DNA of 22,382 nt from JBFLVN01 sp040758475 (GTDB lineage Bacteria; JAGRBM01): positions 1 to 22,382 of the forward strand of contig JBFLVN010000023.1 of NCBI GenBank assembly GCA_040758475.1, read 5' to 3'. Position numbers and translations under genes: made by a program. Below are positions 1 through 7,525 of this stretch, piece after piece. Each line of letters begins with the position of its first letter. Position 1 is the stretch's first letter. The notes under the pieces are model-generated. The model had not been told where the DNA came from, did no database searches, and saw nothing but the letters and a program-made list of their open reading frames with translations.

Positions 1-2628
1 CCGGCGGCGGCGAACGGCCCACCACAAGAGAAGGAAAGCCGCCAGCAACGCGAGAACCCAGAGGAGGAAACGGCCGGCAAGCGGGGGCCTCGTATCCGGA
101 AGGGTGAAAGTGACCGGGGGCCTCGGAGGATTGACGAGCAACACTTCCGGCGAAGTGATCTCCAGGGCGCCCGTAAAGGATTCGGCCTCCTCCCGCTCGG
201 CTGGGGCCCCTTCGAGCTCCATTTCGACTTCGAGCCGCACTTCGCCGTTTTGGGGCGTGAGCGTCGCCGTTTCGGGAGAAACTTTGATCCGCATCCCCTG
301 GTCGCTTGCCTTGAGGGAGCGGGCCTTCAAGTTGAGAACGACGGGCTCTTTCCTTTCGGGGCTCACCTTGAAAACCAGTTCGCGCCGGACGGGGCCTTTG
401 GCGAGGCCGCTCCCCAGGTCGATGCTTCCTTCCTTGAGGATCACGGTTTCCTTGTCGAAGGACTTTTCCACGTTCCGGAGTTCGTGGACTTCAACACCCG
501 CTTCCGTAAGCAAGGCGAGGGCGCGCGGATCGCCGTGGACTTCTTCCTCACCCACGTCGGGAACCACGGCTGGCTCCCTTCGAGAAGTTTTCCGCATCGC
601 AGGAAACACGGCAGGGGCTTCCTTGCGGGGTGCGGCGCTCTCTTGAAACTCCTCTTCTACCGCTTGCTGTTCCAAGGACGCTTGTTTCGCAAGAGCCGCT
701 TCGGATTTCGCAGAGCGCTCCCTTTCCGGCCGCGCGGCAGCCGCCAGGGCCACTGGAGCTTTGCTTGCCGGTGAACCGGATGGCGAAGAAGGCTGGATGG
801 AGGCCGCACTCGCCTTTGCGGGCGCCTTCTCCACCGCTACTACCGGAGAAGCGGGCGAAGCCTCCGCCGGTTCATCGGGGACTCGTTCTTCTTTCTTCTC
901 ACGGGAGAAGACGCGAGCCAGGATCGCCAGAGGGCCCTTGGATTCCTGGGGTTGCGCCTGGGGGGCTCCTTCGATGGGAGCCTCTTCCTCGCAATCGGTG
1001 CATTCCTCTAAACGGCTCGCGGAAACTGGGGACGGGCGAGTTTCCTTGCCCTCAACAATGGAGGCCGGTGCCGTGCTCGACGCCCCGCGGGGTTTGGCCG
1101 ACCGCTCTTCTTCCCGACCTTTTTCCTCGTCGTGAGGACGTTTTACCCCCATGCCTCCAGCGGCAGAAACACTCGCCGAAGCCGTGGAAGAAGACGGCGC
1201 GGCTTTGGAAGAAACCGCCGGAGCCGCTCCCACGGGAACAGCCACCGGCTCCTCGCAATCGGGGCAATCAACCAGGGATTCTTCGAAACGAGCCTGCTCC
1301 GTTTCACGGGCGCGAACCATCCGCTCTTGCTCGCGGGAAGAAGATTGTTCGAGACGACCCTCTTTGGAAGAGCGCTCGGCTTCCTGGTCTTCTTCGGACC
1401 TGCGGGCAGCGGCGACGAGGAGCCCCGATCCACCCGCGCCGGCAGCAGGGGCTGTTCCCGAGGACGCGGCAACTGGCGCGGCGCCAGCCGCGCCACCGGC
1501 CGAAGGAGCGGCGGCTCCGCCACCACCGGCAATAGCGGTCTCAGCGGCCACGGCCGATTTGGCGGCTACCGCGCCACCTCCACTTGCGGCGGGAGAGGCG
1601 GGGGTGATCACAGGGGCAAGAGTACCGGGCGCCGCTCCAGTGGGAGCCGAAGACATTGGAGAGCTCACCGGAGCAGCAGCTTTGGCCGCCGCTGGGGCAG
1701 CCGCCTTGGCGGCACCCGAAGAGACGGGAGAGGAAGCAGCGGTGGAACCAGCCGTTCCCGCCAGGACACCGGCGGCAGCGGTTTGCAGATCGAGCACTGC
1801 GGTCCCGTCGGTCTCCGCGATCCGGACCGTTTCCTCGGCTATCTGCACCCGTTCCTTGGCGAGGCGCTTCATCTCTTTTTGTTTCTTTACGAAAGCGGCT
1901 CCGCCGGGGACGTAGTAGCGCCAGAAGAGCCAGTGCTTCTTGTCGGAACGGAGCAGATCGAACCGGTCCAGTATCTGGTCGATCGAGTAGTTGGAACCGT
2001 TCTCCTCTCCATCCGTGAAGAGGAAGATCGTCGCCTTGCGGGTTCCCTTGGAGGCGCGGCGAAGCGCCTCCACCCGGTCGAGGGCCTGGGCGACGGCGTC
2101 GTAGATCGCCGTGCGGCTCCCCGTGGCCTGGGTTTTGGAAATGTACTGGATCGCCTGGAGGCGGCGGTCGTCGTCGAGCACGGCCACGTATTCGCCCACG
2201 ATCCCCTCGTGGAAGGGATAGACGGTGACGGTCGTTCCGTCGGCGGCGCTGAAAAGAAGCGCCTGCACGACCGCTTTTACTTTTTCGAGAAGGCCGCCGC
2301 GAAGGAGCCCCGGCTCGGGCCGGGATACGACGAAACTTTTCCCCTTTTCTTCAAAACGGGCGGGAAGGCGCTCGGCCGTTTCCTCGGCCACCCGGCCTGC
2401 CGCCTCCGGGTCGAGGAGCATGGAATAGGAAACGTCGATCAGGATGATGTAATCGGTGACGGTTTCGTCGATGCCGGTAATTCCCGAAACCTGGGCGGAA
2501 GCGGAAGAGGTAAAAAGCAAAAGCGCCGCCAGGAGGGAAATCCCCCCTTGCAGGTACAAGTAAATAGAGGTTCGCGTTGCCTGGGAGCGAACGGGGCCTC
2601 TTGGCGAAGGATTTGCCCGGCGCACCAC
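1..2628 (-). CDS. Secreted, membrane-anchored VWA-domain protein (3' end cut by window edge)
   Basis: Open reading frame of 876 codons on the minus strand, with no stop before the window edge. The start is GTG at 2628, or the adjacent GTG at 2625. An in-frame TAA lies at 2640-2638 and a strong AAGGAG at 2639-2634. An Arg-containing n-region and a hydrophobic stretch end in SASAQ, which looks like a signal peptide (cleavage near residues 55-57). A VWA domain follows (about 58-235), with MIDAS motif D65-x-S67-x-S69, a TGSRT segment and D206 in FTDGEE. Next come a charged, possibly coiled-coil stretch (about 238-280) and a long Ala/Gly/Pro/Ser linker. Two CxDC-EE motifs are present (C455/C458 and C543/C546). 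A beta-rich region of about 690-850 precedes a hydrophobic helix from about W857 and an Arg4 stop-transfer at 873-876, so little is missing. VWA MIDAS domains bind metal and protein ligands. The likely role is a periplasmic adhesion or assembly factor, but the partner is unknown. It is divergent from the sigma-54 activator gene. Confidence 0.88.
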   Translation of the reverse strand, partial: MVRRANPSPRGPVRSQATRTSIYLYLQGGISLLAALLLFTSSASAQVSGITGIDETVTDYIILIDVSYSMLLDPEAAGRVAEETAERLPARFEEKGKSFVVSRPEPGLLRGGLLEKVKAVVQALLFSAADGTTVTVYPFHEGIVGEYVAVLDDDRRLQAIQYISKTQATGSRTAIYDAVAQALDRVEALRRASKGTRKATIFLFTDGEENGSNYSIDQILDRFDLLRSDKKHWLFWRYYVPGGAAFVKKQKEMKRLAKERVQIAEETVRIAETDGTAVLDLQTAAAGVLAGTAGSTAASSPVSSGAAKAAAPAAAKAAAPVSSPMSSAPTGAAPGTLAPVITPASPAASGGGAVAAKSAVAAETAIAGGGGAAAPSAGGAAGAAPVAASSGTAPAAGAGGSGLLVAAARRSEEDQEAERSSKEGRLEQSSSREQERMVRARETEQARFEESLVDCPDCEEPVAVPVGAAPAVSSKAAPSSSTASASVSAAGGMGVKRPHDEEKGREEERSAKPRGASSTAPASIVEGKETRPSPVSASRLEECTDCEEEAPIEGAPQAQPQESKGPLAILARVFSREKKEERVPDEPAEASPASPVVAVEKAPAKASAASIQPSSPSGSPASKAPVALAAAARPERERSAKSEAALAKQASLEQQAVEEEFQESAAPRKEAPAVFPAMRKTSRREPAVVPDVGEEEVHGDPRALALLTEAGVEVHELRNVEKSFDKETVILKEGSIDLGSGLAKGPVRRELVFKVSPERKEPVVLNLKARSLKASDQGMRIKVSPETATLTPQNGEVRLEVEMELEGAPAEREEAESFTGALEITSPEVLLVNPPRPPVTFTLPDTRPPLAGRFLLWVLALLAAFLLLWWAVRRRR

Positions 2629-2720
2629 ACCGGCTCCTTACGCCCCGCCATCACGAAATGCCTGAATAATTTAGCATAGTTCCGGCGAGAGTAAGTAATC
2701 CTCACCACATAACCACCCCC

Positions 2721-2738
2721 TGTCCGGAAAGCCGGACA
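2721..2738. promoter_or_regulatory. 18-bp perfect-arm palindrome, likely activator/autoregulator operator
   Basis: The site reads TGTCCGGAAAGCCGGACA: 7-bp inverted arms around AAAG. It lies 21 bases before the ATG of the TPR-GAF sigma-54 activator and 92 bases before the GTG of the divergent VWA gene. A near-copy (15 of 18 bases identical) is at 7374-7391. Fis-type HTH domains of sigma-54 activators typically bind TGT...ACA palindromes, so autoregulation is inferred. No GG-N10-GC element was found for either gene here, so this copy may act as an operator at a sigma-70-type promoter. Confidence 0.65.
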
Positions 2739-2743
2739 TAGGG

Positions 2744-2749
2744 TATTCT
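2744..2749 (+). promoter_or_regulatory. Possible -10 element of the activator gene
   Basis: TATTCT ends 10 bases before the ATG at 2760. A 17-base spacer would put the -35 at 2721-2726, inside the palindrome, where the sequence TGTCCG is a poor -35. If this is the promoter, transcription starts within a few bases of the ATG and the mRNA is almost leaderless. That would agree with the lack of any Shine-Dalgarno sequence upstream. This is a weak call, made from spacing only. Confidence 0.3.
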
Positions 2750-2759
2750 TGCCCCTCCA

Positions 2760-5651
2760 ATGCCGAAGGAAACTCAAGGTGGCCCCCAGGCCCCCATCGC
2801 GGGGCTCGACGAACTCCTGGAGCAAGGGCAGTACGCCCAGGCCGTCGAACTGATCGAGGCAGCCCTCTCTGCCGGGCGGCCCGCCGACGCCGAGACGCTC
2901 TACCGGAAGGGCCATTGCCTCCTTCAACTCGGGCGTTACGGCGAGGCCCAGGAAGCGCTCCTCGAAGCCCGCTCCCGGGATGCGAATGGGGAGAACCGCT
3001 TCCGGATCAGCGTGGCCCTCGCCAACCTCATGCTCCGGACGGGGCGTTATGCCGAAGCCGCACGATTGATCGAAGATTTGCTCGAATCCCCCGGCCGCAC
3101 GGCCGACGAAGAAACGCTCCTGCGCTACTCCCTGGGGCAAGCGCGTTTCTACCTGGGAGAGCTCCGGGCGGCGGCGGGGGAATTCAAGAAGGCCCTCGCC
3201 CATTACCGGAAAACCGATTCGCCCCGGGGAACGGTCTCCACGCTCCAATCGTTGGCGGCGACGCATCAACTCCTCCACGAACCCGCGCCCGCCATCGAGT
3301 CCTACCTCGAAGCGTACCGGATCGCGAGCAGCCAGGGGGACGACCAGAGCGTCGCCCTCATCTACCTCAACCTGGGCGCCCTGTATCTGGAACGGGCCAA
3401 CTACTCGAACGCCCTCCGCTACTTCACCGACGCGCTCGGGATCGTCCGCAAACTGGGGCGCGTCCCCTACGAGGTTTCCCTTCTTTGCAATCTCGGAAAT
3501 TTGGAAGTCCGAATCGGCCGCGCCGAAGAGGCGGAGAAATACTTCGCGCAAGCCGAAACGATCGTTTCCGGAAAACCAGAACTCAAGAGCTACCGGGGTT
3601 ATCTCCACGCCTACCGGGCCGAACTCTTCCGCGAACGGGGTGATTTCGTGCGCGCCCGGGAGGATTTGGAAAAGGCCCAGGAAATCTTCTCGGAGCTCAA
3701 AAGCTCCAAGGACCTCCTGCTCGTGGCCGAGGAGCGGTTCGAACTTTCTTGCCGCTTGGGGGAAATCGAAGCGGCGCGAAAGATCCTCTCCACCGCCCAG
3801 GGCCTCTCGGACGAGGGGGATGAATTCTCCCGCCACAAACTCGCCCTCCTCGAAACCAAGCTCGCCCTCCTCGAAAAAATCGGAGAGGCCCCCAAGCGGC
3901 TACTCAAGTCCCTCGACCGGGCGATCCATTTCTTCCGCGAAAGCGGGTACCAGGCGTTCCTCTGGGAAACGCTTTTCCTCCTTGGAAAACTCCAGCTGGC
4001 CGCCGAAGACTCCCAAGGGGGAAGGGAACAACTTCTCCGGGCCAATGACGCCCACGAGGAAATCCGAAGAACCCTTCCCGAAGGGGCCTCCGCCCGTTAC
4101 GAAGAACGGCCCGCCGTGCGGGAATTCCTCTCCGCCTGCCAGGACGCGGCCCTCGATAAAAGCGCCGTCGTCCTCCTTAAGGTCATCGATTTCAACAAGA
4201 AGCTAAACGAAGGCCTCGGGCAGCGTGGCGCGGAGGATTTTCTCCGCGACGTGCTGGACGAAGCCATCGCCCTCGCTCAGGCCGACGAAGGGTATCTCCT
4301 GCTCGGAAACGAAGTGCAGGCCGCCCGGAGCGCGGACCATCAGGATTTGGAATCCCGGAAAACCCCCGCCCGCGAGGCCGTGGGAAGGATGCTGCTCGCC
4401 GAAGTCCAGCGGACGGGGAAATCGGCCCTCGTTTTCGCGAGCCAAGCCGCTCCGGACGTGGCGGCGTTCCTCTCGGAACTCGAACTCGTAAGTCTCCTCG
4501 TCGTCCCCATCCGGGCGCGAGGGGAAGTCCTCGGGAGCCTCTACCTCCAGCACCGCTTCAACCGGGGGGCTTTTACGCAAGAGAATCTTTTCCTCATCGA
4601 AGCCTTCTGCGACCTGGCGGGCCTCGCGCTTTTAAACTCCCGGCGTTTGGAGCAAGCCCTGGACCACGAAGCAAGGCTCTCGGAAGAAGTCGAGTACTTG
4701 AAACGCGAGCTCTCGGGTTCAAAGCAACTCGTCGTGGGAGGCTCCCGGGCGTTCCAGAAGGCGCTCCGGACAGCCCGGCAAGCGGCCAAGGCCGACGCGA
4801 GCGTTTTGATCCGCGGCGAGACGGGCACGGGCAAGGAACTCCTCGCCCAGGAAATCCACGCCCTCTCGCCCCGCAAGAACGGCCCCTACGTGAGGGTAAA
4901 CGTCCCGGCCATTCCGGCGACGCTCCTGGAGAGCGAACTCTTCGGCCACGAAGCGGGCGCCTTCACGGGCGCCAAGGCGAAAAAGCTCGGCCTCTTCGAG
5001 ATCGCCTCCGGCGGGACGATCCTGCTCGACGAGATCGGCGATCTTCCGGCCGCAAGCCAGGTAAAGCTCCTGCGCGTGCTCCAAGAGCGGCGGCTTACGC
5101 GCCTCGGCGGCGCGCGCGAAGTCCCCGTGGACGTGCGCGTCCTGGCCGCCACGAACCGCCAGATCGAATCCCTCCTCCAGCAGGGACTCTTCCGGGAAGA
5201 CCTCTACTACCGGCTCGCGGTCATCACGCTGGATGTCCCGCCGCTTCGCGACCGTCCGGAGGACGTGCTCCCTCTCGCGGAGAATTTCCTCTCCCATTAT
5301 TCGCGCCAGGTGGGAAAACGCTTTACGGGAATTTCGGCGCGGGCCAAGGAATTTCTTCTTTCCTATTCCTGGCCCGGCAACGTGCGGGAGCTCGAAAACC
5401 TCATTCAGCGGGCCGTCTTGCTCGAAGACGGCCCCCAGCTCGAACTCTCCGAAGGCCTCTCGCTTTCCCCCGGACCCGCCGACAAAGCCGCCGCCGGGAA
5501 GGGCTACCGGGGGCGCCTCAAGGAAACCCAAGCGGAAGCCATCCGCGACGCCCTCTCCGCCACGGGAGGGAACAAGAAGCAAGCGGCCCGAATGCTCGGC
5601 CTCTCGCGCTCGAGGTTCTATGAGCTAATGGAGGAATTGGGAGTGGGATAA
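2760..5651 (+). CDS. TPR-GAF-sigma-54 activator (AAA+, Fis-type HTH)
   Basis: A 963-residue transcriptional activator of sigma-54 RNA polymerase. Residues 1-430 are a run of TPR helices (for example the segments around YAQAVELIEAAL and YLNLGALYLERANYSNALRYF). About 470-630 is a GAF-like sensor, and a short coiled coil leads into the AAA+ domain. That domain has Walker A GETGTGKE (about 686-693), the sigma-54 contact loop GAFTGA at 733-738, Walker B LLDEIGD (DEIGD 757-761) and an arginine-finger region REDLYYRL. Residues 920-963 are a Fis-type helix-turn-helix (GGNKKQAARMLGLSRSRFYELM). There is no receiver domain, so control is probably by a GAF ligand or by a protein docking on the TPRs, not by phosphorylation. 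The ATG at 2760 has no Shine-Dalgarno and may be leaderless. The shared palindrome upstream suggests that it binds both its own promoter and the one at 7374. It ends 7 bases from the convergent gene. Confidence 0.95.
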   Translation: MPKETQGGPQAPIAGLDELLEQGQYAQAVELIEAALSAGRPADAETLYRKGHCLLQLGRYGEAQEALLEARSRDANGENRFRISVALANLMLRTGRYAEAARLIEDLLESPGRTADEETLLRYSLGQARFYLGELRAAAGEFKKALAHYRKTDSPRGTVSTLQSLAATHQLLHEPAPAIESYLEAYRIASSQGDDQSVALIYLNLGALYLERANYSNALRYFTDALGIVRKLGRVPYEVSLLCNLGNLEVRIGRAEEAEKYFAQAETIVSGKPELKSYRGYLHAYRAELFRERGDFVRAREDLEKAQEIFSELKSSKDLLLVAEERFELSCRLGEIEAARKILSTAQGLSDEGDEFSRHKLALLETKLALLEKIGEAPKRLLKSLDRAIHFFRESGYQAFLWETLFLLGKLQLAAEDSQGGREQLLRANDAHEEIRRTLPEGASARYEERPAVREFLSACQDAALDKSAVVLLKVIDFNKKLNEGLGQRGAEDFLRDVLDEAIALAQADEGYLLLGNEVQAARSADHQDLESRKTPAREAVGRMLLAEVQRTGKSALVFASQAAPDVAAFLSELELVSLLVVPIRARGEVLGSLYLQHRFNRGAFTQENLFLIEAFCDLAGLALLNSRRLEQALDHEARLSEEVEYLKRELSGSKQLVVGGSRAFQKALRTARQAAKADASVLIRGETGTGKELLAQEIHALSPRKNGPYVRVNVPAIPATLLESELFGHEAGAFTGAKAKKLGLFEIASGGTILLDEIGDLPAASQVKLLRVLQERRLTRLGGAREVPVDVRVLAATNRQIESLLQQGLFREDLYYRLAVITLDVPPLRDRPEDVLPLAENFLSHYSRQVGKRFTGISARAKEFLLSYSWPGNVRELENLIQRAVLLEDGPQLELSEGLSLSPGPADKAAAGKGYRGRLKETQAEAIRDALSATGGNKKQAARMLGLSRSRFYELMEELGVG

Positions 5652-5658
5652 CGCTTCC

Positions 5659-7197
5659 TCACCCCGCCTTCTTCATCGGTTCCTGGGGCACGAGTTCGTC
5701 CATCGAGACGATCTTGTTGAACGAGACGACCTTCATCAAATCCGACCGCTTTAGCTGCCGGGAGTCCGTGTAGCCGCAGGCGTGAAGGATTTTGTTGAAT
5801 TCTTCCATCACCGCGTAGTGGTATCCGGCGGCGCGGGGGGCTTTTACTTCCGGGATAAGTCCCCGCTGGAGCCAAGGGCTGTGGGTCGTGACGCCGGCCG
5901 GGCAATGGTTCGAATTGCACCGGAGGGCGTGGATGCAACCGATCGAAAGCATGAAACCTCTCGCAGAGTTCGCCATGTCGGCCCCCAGGGCGATGGCGAT
6001 GGCGAGTTGGGCGCCCGTGAAGAACTTCCCGGACGCGATGACCCGCACTTTTTCCCGAAGGCCGTGGCGCCGGAGGGCGTTGTCGACGAGCATGATGGCG
6101 TCCTGGGCCGGATACCCCAGATAATCCGTCATCCCCAAGGGCGCGGCGCCCGTCCCCCCTTCGGCGCCGTCCACCGTGATGAAATCGAGGAGAAGCCCGG
6201 TTTTCGCCATCTCCGCGCAGAGCTCCTCGACGAAATCCGGCTGGCCCACGCAGAATTTAATGCCAAGGGGTTTTTCGCAAAGAGGGCGAAGCTTTTCGAT
6301 CCATTCGAGCATTTCCCGGACGCTCTCCCATTCCTTGTGGCGGGAGGGGGAATAGATCGCTTTCCAGGGCTCGACGCCCCGGGCCCTTGCGATCTCGGGC
6401 GTCACTTTCGGAGCCGGGAGGACGCCGCCACCACCGGGCTTGGCGCCCTGGGAGAGTTTGAGTTCGATGAGCTTTACATGCGGGTGGGCGGCCTTCGTTT
6501 TGAAAAGCTCCGCGTCGAAATCGCCGTTCGCCTTGCGGGCGCCGAACTTGGCGGTCCCAAGCTGCCAGCAGATATCGGCTCCGCCTTCGAGGTGATAGTC
6601 GGAGAGCCCCCCTTCGCCCGTATTCATGAAGCAACCCGCTTCTTTGGCTCCCTTGGAGAGAGCCAGCACGGCGTTCCTCCCAAGCGAACCGAAGGACATG
6701 GCCGAAATGTTAAAGAGGTTCGCCTTGTAAGGATTCTTCGTACGCTCGCCGATCACGATCCGGTCGCAATGCTTGGATTCATCCAGAACCGGAAAAGCCG
6801 AGTGGCGGATGAGGATCGTTCCCGGTTTGTCCAAATCCTTGCGCGTCCCAAAGGGAACGGTGCTGAGTTGCTTCTTGGAAGACGCGTAAATCCAGGAACG
6901 GAGGTACCGCGGGATGGGCCTGTCTCCCCGGTCGTCGGTGAAGATGTACTGCCGGAGTTCCGGGCCCACCGTTTCGAGGGCATAGCGAAAGATTCCGATC
7001 AGGGGGAAATTCCGGCGGATGGTGTGGTGCCTTTGAAAAACGTCGTAAACCGCGATGGAAATAGCAACGAGGACAAAGAGGAGGAACAAAACACCCGGAA
7101 GCCCGCCCAGGAAACCGATGAGCCCCAGGGCTTTCAAAAGCCCCGTCACCTGATCGGTCGCCTGCTCGAACAGGGTTTCGACGATGCTCTTATCCAC
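5659..7197 (-). CDS. Membrane-anchored FMN-binding glutamate synthase family protein
   Basis: 512 residues, the usual size for stand-alone proteins of the GltB FMN-domain family (similar in build to B. subtilis YerD). The start is GTG at 7197, with AGGAGG seven bases upstream. Residues about 22-50 form a hydrophobic helix, followed by the family's conserved RNFPLIG segment. The barrel carries ISAMSFGS, MNTGEGG, SQGAKPGGGG, VDGAEGGTGAAP and VIASGKFFTG, which are the FMN and substrate-site signatures. Cysteines 421, 427 and 432 (C-x5-C-x4-C in CIHALRCNSNHCPAGV) match the 3Fe-4S cluster of glutamate synthase. There is no glutaminase domain, so it probably passes electrons or makes glutamate with a partner not encoded here. 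It is divergent from the giant lipoprotein. The promoter was not identified; the palindrome at 7374-7391 could also act on this gene. Confidence 0.93.
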   Translation of the reverse strand: MDKSIVETLFEQATDQVTGLLKALGLIGFLGGLPGVLFLLFVLVAISIAVYDVFQRHHTIRRNFPLIGIFRYALETVGPELRQYIFTDDRGDRPIPRYLRSWIYASSKKQLSTVPFGTRKDLDKPGTILIRHSAFPVLDESKHCDRIVIGERTKNPYKANLFNISAMSFGSLGRNAVLALSKGAKEAGCFMNTGEGGLSDYHLEGGADICWQLGTAKFGARKANGDFDAELFKTKAAHPHVKLIELKLSQGAKPGGGGVLPAPKVTPEIARARGVEPWKAIYSPSRHKEWESVREMLEWIEKLRPLCEKPLGIKFCVGQPDFVEELCAEMAKTGLLLDFITVDGAEGGTGAAPLGMTDYLGYPAQDAIMLVDNALRRHGLREKVRVIASGKFFTGAQLAIAIALGADMANSARGFMLSIGCIHALRCNSNHCPAGVTTHSPWLQRGLIPEVKAPRAAGYHYAVMEEFNKILHACGYTDSRQLKRSDLMKVVSFNKIVSMDELVPQEPMKKAG

Positions 7198-7373
7198 GCG
7201 CTCTCCTCCTGGGACCGCGGGCGCCCGCGATCCCTCGCCCCGATGCCCTCGCCTCTTCTTCGCGGCAGGCCGGGATTTTCACACAGCGGGACGTGGCCGC
7301 CCAAGGCCATCTGGACGCCTTGCCCTTTTCTTTAACCGCCTTGCCATCCGATCCTTGCGGAGAAGGCCCGATC

Positions 7374-7391
7374 TGTCCGGAATATCGGACA
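7374..7391. promoter_or_regulatory. Second copy of the 18-bp palindrome: upstream activator site
   Basis: The site reads TGTCCGGAATATCGGACA: 6-bp inverted arms, TGTCCG and CGGACA, separated by six bases. It matches the copy at 2721-2738 at 15 of 18 positions, differing only in the centre. Its midpoint is about 128 bases before the transcription start predicted from the -24/-12 element, a normal distance for a sigma-54 activator site. It also lies 177 bases upstream of the divergent glutamate-synthase-family gene. Confidence 0.72.
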
Positions 7392-7447
7392 CACTCTGCC
7401 TGGATCGGCCCAAAGCTCTTCGGATCACTTCTGATTTTAATTAATGA

Positions 7448-7460
7448 AATCAATAAGTTA
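7448..7460 (+). promoter_or_regulatory. IHF-type DNA-bending site
   Basis: AATCAATAAGTTA fits every fixed position of the IHF consensus WATCAANNNNTTR. It sits in a markedly AT-rich tract (about 7430-7486) between the palindrome and the -24/-12 element. At sigma-54 promoters this is where IHF bends DNA so that the bound activator can touch polymerase. AT richness makes chance matches more likely, but the position is right. Confidence 0.6.
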
Positions 7461-7483
7461 TAATGTTAAAAAACTCGTGAAAT

Positions 7484-7500
7484 TTGGTGGCATGTTTGCA
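7484..7500 (+). promoter_or_regulatory. Sigma-54 (-24/-12) promoter of the giant lipoprotein
   Basis: TTGGTGGCATGTTTGCA has the invariant GG (7486-7487) and GC (7498-7499) exactly ten bases apart. It also has the favoured TTGG and TTGCA cores; the CACG part of the consensus is not matched. The predicted start of transcription is near 7511, just before the translation start of the lipoprotein. Its position downstream of the palindrome and the IHF match supports the call. Confidence 0.68.
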
Positions 7501-7525
7501 TTGAATCCTTTCGGGATAGTCTCGT

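Noticed and set aside
1132..2679. Long plus-strand open frame opposite the VWA gene
   Set aside because: It is the Arg/Gly-rich mirror of the VWA reading frame. The minus strand has signal peptide, MIDAS motif and ribosome site, and this one has no recognisable domain.
2629..2720. Sigma-54 promoter for the VWA gene
   Set aside because: Every GG on the minus strand was tested; none has GC ten bases on. The nearest has 12.
5782..7335. 517-codon plus-strand frame opposite the glutamate-synthase-family gene
   Set aside because: Antisense shadow. All family motifs are on the minus strand.
7198..7373. Sigma-54 promoter for the glutamate-synthase-family gene
   Set aside because: One GG-N10-GC exists on the minus strand (within GGCGTCCAGATGGC), but the flanking cores do not fit TTGG/TTGC.
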